Shown: piece by piece, positions 5,192-7,359 of the stretch
How positions within the stretch are numbered: the first letter of the stretch is position 1
Layout of the letters: the number at the start of each line of letters is the position of its first letter
Origin: Actinomycetota bacterium
Lineage (GTDB): Bacteria; Actinomycetota; Thermoleophilia; Solirubrobacterales; 70-9
NCBI GenBank assembly: GCA_005884985.1
Contig: VAYK01000189.1
Span: 1 to 7,359, forward strand
Direction: 5' to 3'
DNA length: 7,359 bases
The notes under the pieces: model-generated
The model's database searches: none
What the model was told of the DNA's origin: nothing
Seen by the model: only the letters and a program-made list of their open reading frames with translations
Program-made: the position numbers and the translations under genes

Positions 5192-7043
5192 ATGGCGCCG
5201 GGCTTCGGGGCGCTGCCGCCGGCCGCCAGCCCGGGAGGACTGCGCCACGCCCAGCGCGGGGACGCGGTGGAGGTCGCGGAGCCGCTCAATCGCTACCTGG
5301 CGAGCCTGCCCGTGCGCAGCGTGCGGCAGGTCAAGCTCGCCCTCCGGGCCCTCGAATGGCTCCCCTTTCCGTGGCGATTCAGCCGCGCCAGCCTCGAAGC
5401 GCGTCAGGACTTCCTGCGTCGGTTGGAGGGCTCGAGCATTCCGCGGGCTGGCGACCTGCTGCTCTTCCTCAAGGTCCTCGCCGGCCTCGGCTACGGCAAC
5501 GACGCGCGGGTGCGGGCGGCGGTGGGCTACGAGATGCGCTGCGAGGTCGCCGACGCCTCCCCCGGCCCCGAACAGCCCCATTCGGGTCTCGGTGACCTGA
5601 GGCCGCCGGCGGGCGGCGAGGAATGCGACGTGGCGATCGTCGGCTCGGGCGCCGGCGGCGCCGTCACGGCGGCGGTCCTCGCCGAGGCCGGCCTGGAGGT
5701 CGTGGTGCTGGAGGCCGGCCTCTACATGGACCGGCGCTCCTACCCCGACGAGCCGCTCGCCGCGCTCGCGGCGCTCTATCGCGACGGTGGCCTGACGATC
5801 GCCGAGGGCCGCCCGGCAATCCCCACCCCCGTCGGCCGGGCCGTCGGCGGGACGACTGTGATCAACTCGGGCACCTGCTTCCGGGCCCCGGAGCACGTGC
5901 TCGCCGGCTGGGCCACCGAGCGCGGGATCGAGTGGGCAACCGACCTGGAGCGCGAGTACGAGGCGGCCGAGGAGATGCTCCACGTGCGTCCCGTCGATCC
6001 CGAGCGGATGGGCCGCAACGGCCAGTTGCTGCGCGAGGGCGCCGAGGCGCTCGGCGTCCGCCACGAGCCCCTGCACCGCAACGCCGGCGCCTGCTTCCAA
6101 TGCAGCTCCTGCCCGGTCGGCTGCCGCTTGGACGCCAAGCAGGCCATGCACATCTCCTATCTGCCGCGCGCGGTCGCCGCTGGGGCACGGGTGCGGGCTC
6201 AGGTCGAGGCTCGACGCATCGCGTTCGAGGGTGGTCGGGCCACGGGGATCGACTGCCTGGCAGGCGCGAACGGGACAGCGCGCCCGTTCAAGCTTCGAGC
6301 CCGGCGGGGAGTCGTGCTGGCCGGCGGCGCGTTCGGCACCCCCGAGCTCTTGCTGCGTTCCGGCTTCCGCTCGCCGAGCGGCCAGCTGGGTCGCAACCTA
6401 CGCATCCACCCCGCCTGCTGGATCGGCGCCCGGTTCACCGAGGAGGTGCGGGGCTGGGAAGGGGTGATGCAGAGTTACGCGGTCACGGAGTGGGAGGAAC
6501 GCGGGGTCCTGCTCGAGGCCACATTCACCCCGCTCGCCTTCGGCGCGCAGTGGCTCCCGGGCACCGGGATCGAGCACTCCGAGCGGGTGCTCGCCTACGA
6601 CCGGATCGCCTCGACCGGCGTCCATCTCTCGGACACCTCCGCGGGCCGGGTCGGGCTGGCGGGCGACGGCTCCCTGAGGATCACCTACCGCCTCACCGAC
6701 GATGACGCCGCTCGGCTGGTGTTCGGCATCGCCCGCGCGGCCGAGCTCCTCTATGCCGCCGGAGCCCGCGAGGTGTATCCGCAGATTGCCGGTATCCCGA
6801 CTATCCCCAAGGCCCGCATCGGCGACCTCGAGGCTTCACCCCCGGGCGCCAGCGCGCTCCGCCTCGAGCGTCGACCCCGCGGCCGGCGTCGCCGGCACCG
6901 ACGGCGCAGTCCACGGCTCCGAGGGCCTGTACGTGGCCGACGGCAGCCTCCTGCCCAGCTCGATCGGCGTCAATCCGATGATGACGATCATCGCGATGGC
7001 CTCCCGGGTCAGCCGCCAGCTCGGCGAGCGACTCGCCGGCTGA
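5192..7043 (+). CDS. GMC-family FAD oxidoreductase, long-chain alcohol oxidase type; start uncertain, frameshifted near the 3' end
   Basis: Enzymes of this family oxidise primary alcohols to aldehydes with FAD. The N-terminal ~130 residues are the helical extension of bacterial and plant fatty alcohol oxidase-like proteins (LLLFLKVLAGLGYGND...GYEMRCE). Then come the FAD fold CDVAIVGSGAGGAVTAAVL with acceptor EAG (~145-176), PTPVGRAVGGTTVINSG, a Cys cluster CFQCSSCPVGC (301-311), DAKQAMHISYLPRAV, and VVLAGGAFGTPELLLRSG. The C-terminal part VHGSEGLYVADGSLLPSSIGVNPMMTI, which carries the conserved Asn, is in a different frame ending at TGA 7041-7043, so a shift (one extra base or two missing) lies between about 6833 and 6875. 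A catalytic-type His-Pro is encoded at 6837-6842 only in the second frame. ATG 5192 is the first standard in-frame start, but family similarity (GELRILRAFAEA) begins upstream at about 5147; no ATG, GTG or TTG exists there. Numbering is from 5192. If the shift is real the gene is broken. Confidence 0.85.
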
Positions 7044-7096
7044 TCGCGCCAGCTGGCGACCCGTTCGAGCTGGAGACGAGGCGCGGTACGCGAAGC

Positions 7097-7124
7097 GCGA
7101 CGGCCGCCCGAAGGCGGCCGTCGC
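7097..7124. terminator. Strong 12-bp hairpin, probable bidirectional terminator
   Basis: A perfect 12-bp GC-rich stem (7097-7108 with 7113-7124) closes a CGAA tetraloop, 54 nt after the GMC stop and between two convergent genes. There is no T tract on either side, as is common for stem-type terminators in high-GC Actinomycetota. The hairpin is certain; the terminator role is inferred from position. Confidence 0.65.
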
Positions 7125-7141
7125 CGTTCAACCTCTCCTCC

Positions 7142-7159
7142 CGGGACGCGCGCGTCCCG
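7142..7159. terminator. 18-bp perfect palindrome after the minus-strand gene
   Basis: CGGGACGCGCGCGTCCCG is fully self-complementary and lies 10 nt downstream of the stop (7170) of the minus-strand tail gene, 17 nt from the other hairpin. It would form a short stem with a CGCG loop, so it may terminate the minus-strand transcript. A protein-binding palindrome is the alternative. No T tract is present. Confidence 0.45.
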
Positions 7160-7169
7160 AAGCTGCGGC

Positions 7170-7359
7170 CTACGGAGTCTCGCTCGGCGGTGGAGGGGGA
7201 GGCGGAGGAGGCGGCGGTGGACCCGCGCCCGGCTCGTCGGGCGGACCGCGGAAGCGGTCCGCTTCGCCGCCGAAACTGGTTCCCTCCTCCTGCATCGCGC
7301 GCCAACCGCCGTAGGCGACGCCCGCGGCGGCGATCAGTCCCAACCACACCCCGATCTTC
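7170..7359 (-). CDS. C-terminal part of a membrane-anchored protein with a polyproline tail
   Basis: 62 codons plus one base are visible, entering from the right edge and ending at TAG (7170-7172). Family not recognised. Visible are a hydrophobic segment IGVWLGLIAAAGVAYGGW (residues ~2-19 of the visible part), then a charged stretch (RAMQEEG...GEADRFRG), then PPDEPGAG, twelve consecutive prolines, and SETP. The order suggests one membrane helix with a soluble, disordered C-terminal tail. Codons have the GC-rich third positions of the neighbours, and the frame is convergent with the GMC gene, with hairpins between, which supports it being real. The start and any upstream domain are outside the window. 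Polyproline runs slow ribosomes and normally need EF-P; here the stall would fall close to the end of the protein. Confidence 0.6.
   Translation of the reverse strand, partial: KIGVWLGLIAAAGVAYGGWRAMQEEGTSFGGEADRFRGPPDEPGAGPPPPPPPPPPPPSETP
7241..7262. repeat. 9-bp inverted repeat inside the proline-tail gene
   Basis: GCGGACCGC (7241-7249) and GCGGTCCGC (7254-7262) pair perfectly around GGAA (TTCC on the coding strand). It lies in the codons for EADRFRGP just before the polyproline run. It may be coding coincidence, but it could also act on translation or mark a transcription stop. Confidence 0.4.

Noticed and set aside
4574..6151. 525-codon minus-strand open frame antisense to the membrane protein and GMC genes
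   Set aside because: Low-complexity Gly/Ala/Gln/His-rich translation without domains; the opposite strand encodes membrane helices and GMC motifs.
5623..6705. 360-codon plus-strand open frame within the GMC gene
   Set aside because: Very Arg-rich shadow, one base out of the frame that carries the FAD-binding and Cys motifs.
1..7359. tRNA genes, CRISPR arrays, insertion sequences or phage genes
   Set aside because: No cloverleaf-like sequence, regularly spaced repeats, transposase motifs or terminal inverted repeats were found by eye.

Overview
The window is very GC-rich and reads as Actinomycetota. Thermoleophilia (Solirubrobacterales/Gaiellales-like) is my best guess, made from protein flavour, GC-rich third codon positions and the apparent use of leaderless starts; no rRNA or other marker is present to confirm it. 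No tRNA, CRISPR array, insertion sequence or phage gene is visible.

Layout: (1) 1-1023, minus strand: a type II NADH dehydrogenase-like flavoprotein whose C-terminus lies outside the window. (2) 1024-1153: its promoter region, with a perfect 19-bp palindrome laid over the -35 and spacer. (3) 1154-4577, minus strand: a tightly overlapping gatC-gatA-gatB operon for the tRNA-dependent amidotransferase that makes Gln-tRNA(Gln) and/or Asn-tRNA(Asn). Joins are GTGA (gatC/gatA) and ATGA (gatA/gatB). (4) 4578-4636: a short divergent promoter region. (5) 4637-5086, plus strand: an unrecognised four-helix membrane protein. (6) about 5087-7043, plus strand: a long-chain-alcohol-oxidase-type GMC flavoprotein with an unclear start and a frameshift near its C-terminus. 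(7) 7044-7169: convergent intergenic region with two strong hairpins. (8) 7170-7359, minus strand: the tail of a small membrane-anchored protein ending in a 12-proline run.

The most striking item is gatB. Its first ~86 codons are not GatB but an almost complete minimal zinc metallopeptidase domain (Zincin_1/DUF1025 type, HEIGH motif), joined in frame to a GatB that has lost its N-terminal GLExHxxL strand. It is either a real gene fusion or a local deletion or assembly collapse between two adjacent genes. Both readings imply that a metallopeptidase gene sits between gatA and gatB in this lineage.

Functionally, the left part concerns respiratory NADH oxidation, the middle concerns translation fidelity, and the right part is an oxidoreductase unit of unknown substrate. 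Three transcription units have a -10-like hexamer 6-10 nt before the start codon and no convincing Shine-Dalgarno, which suggests leaderless mRNAs.
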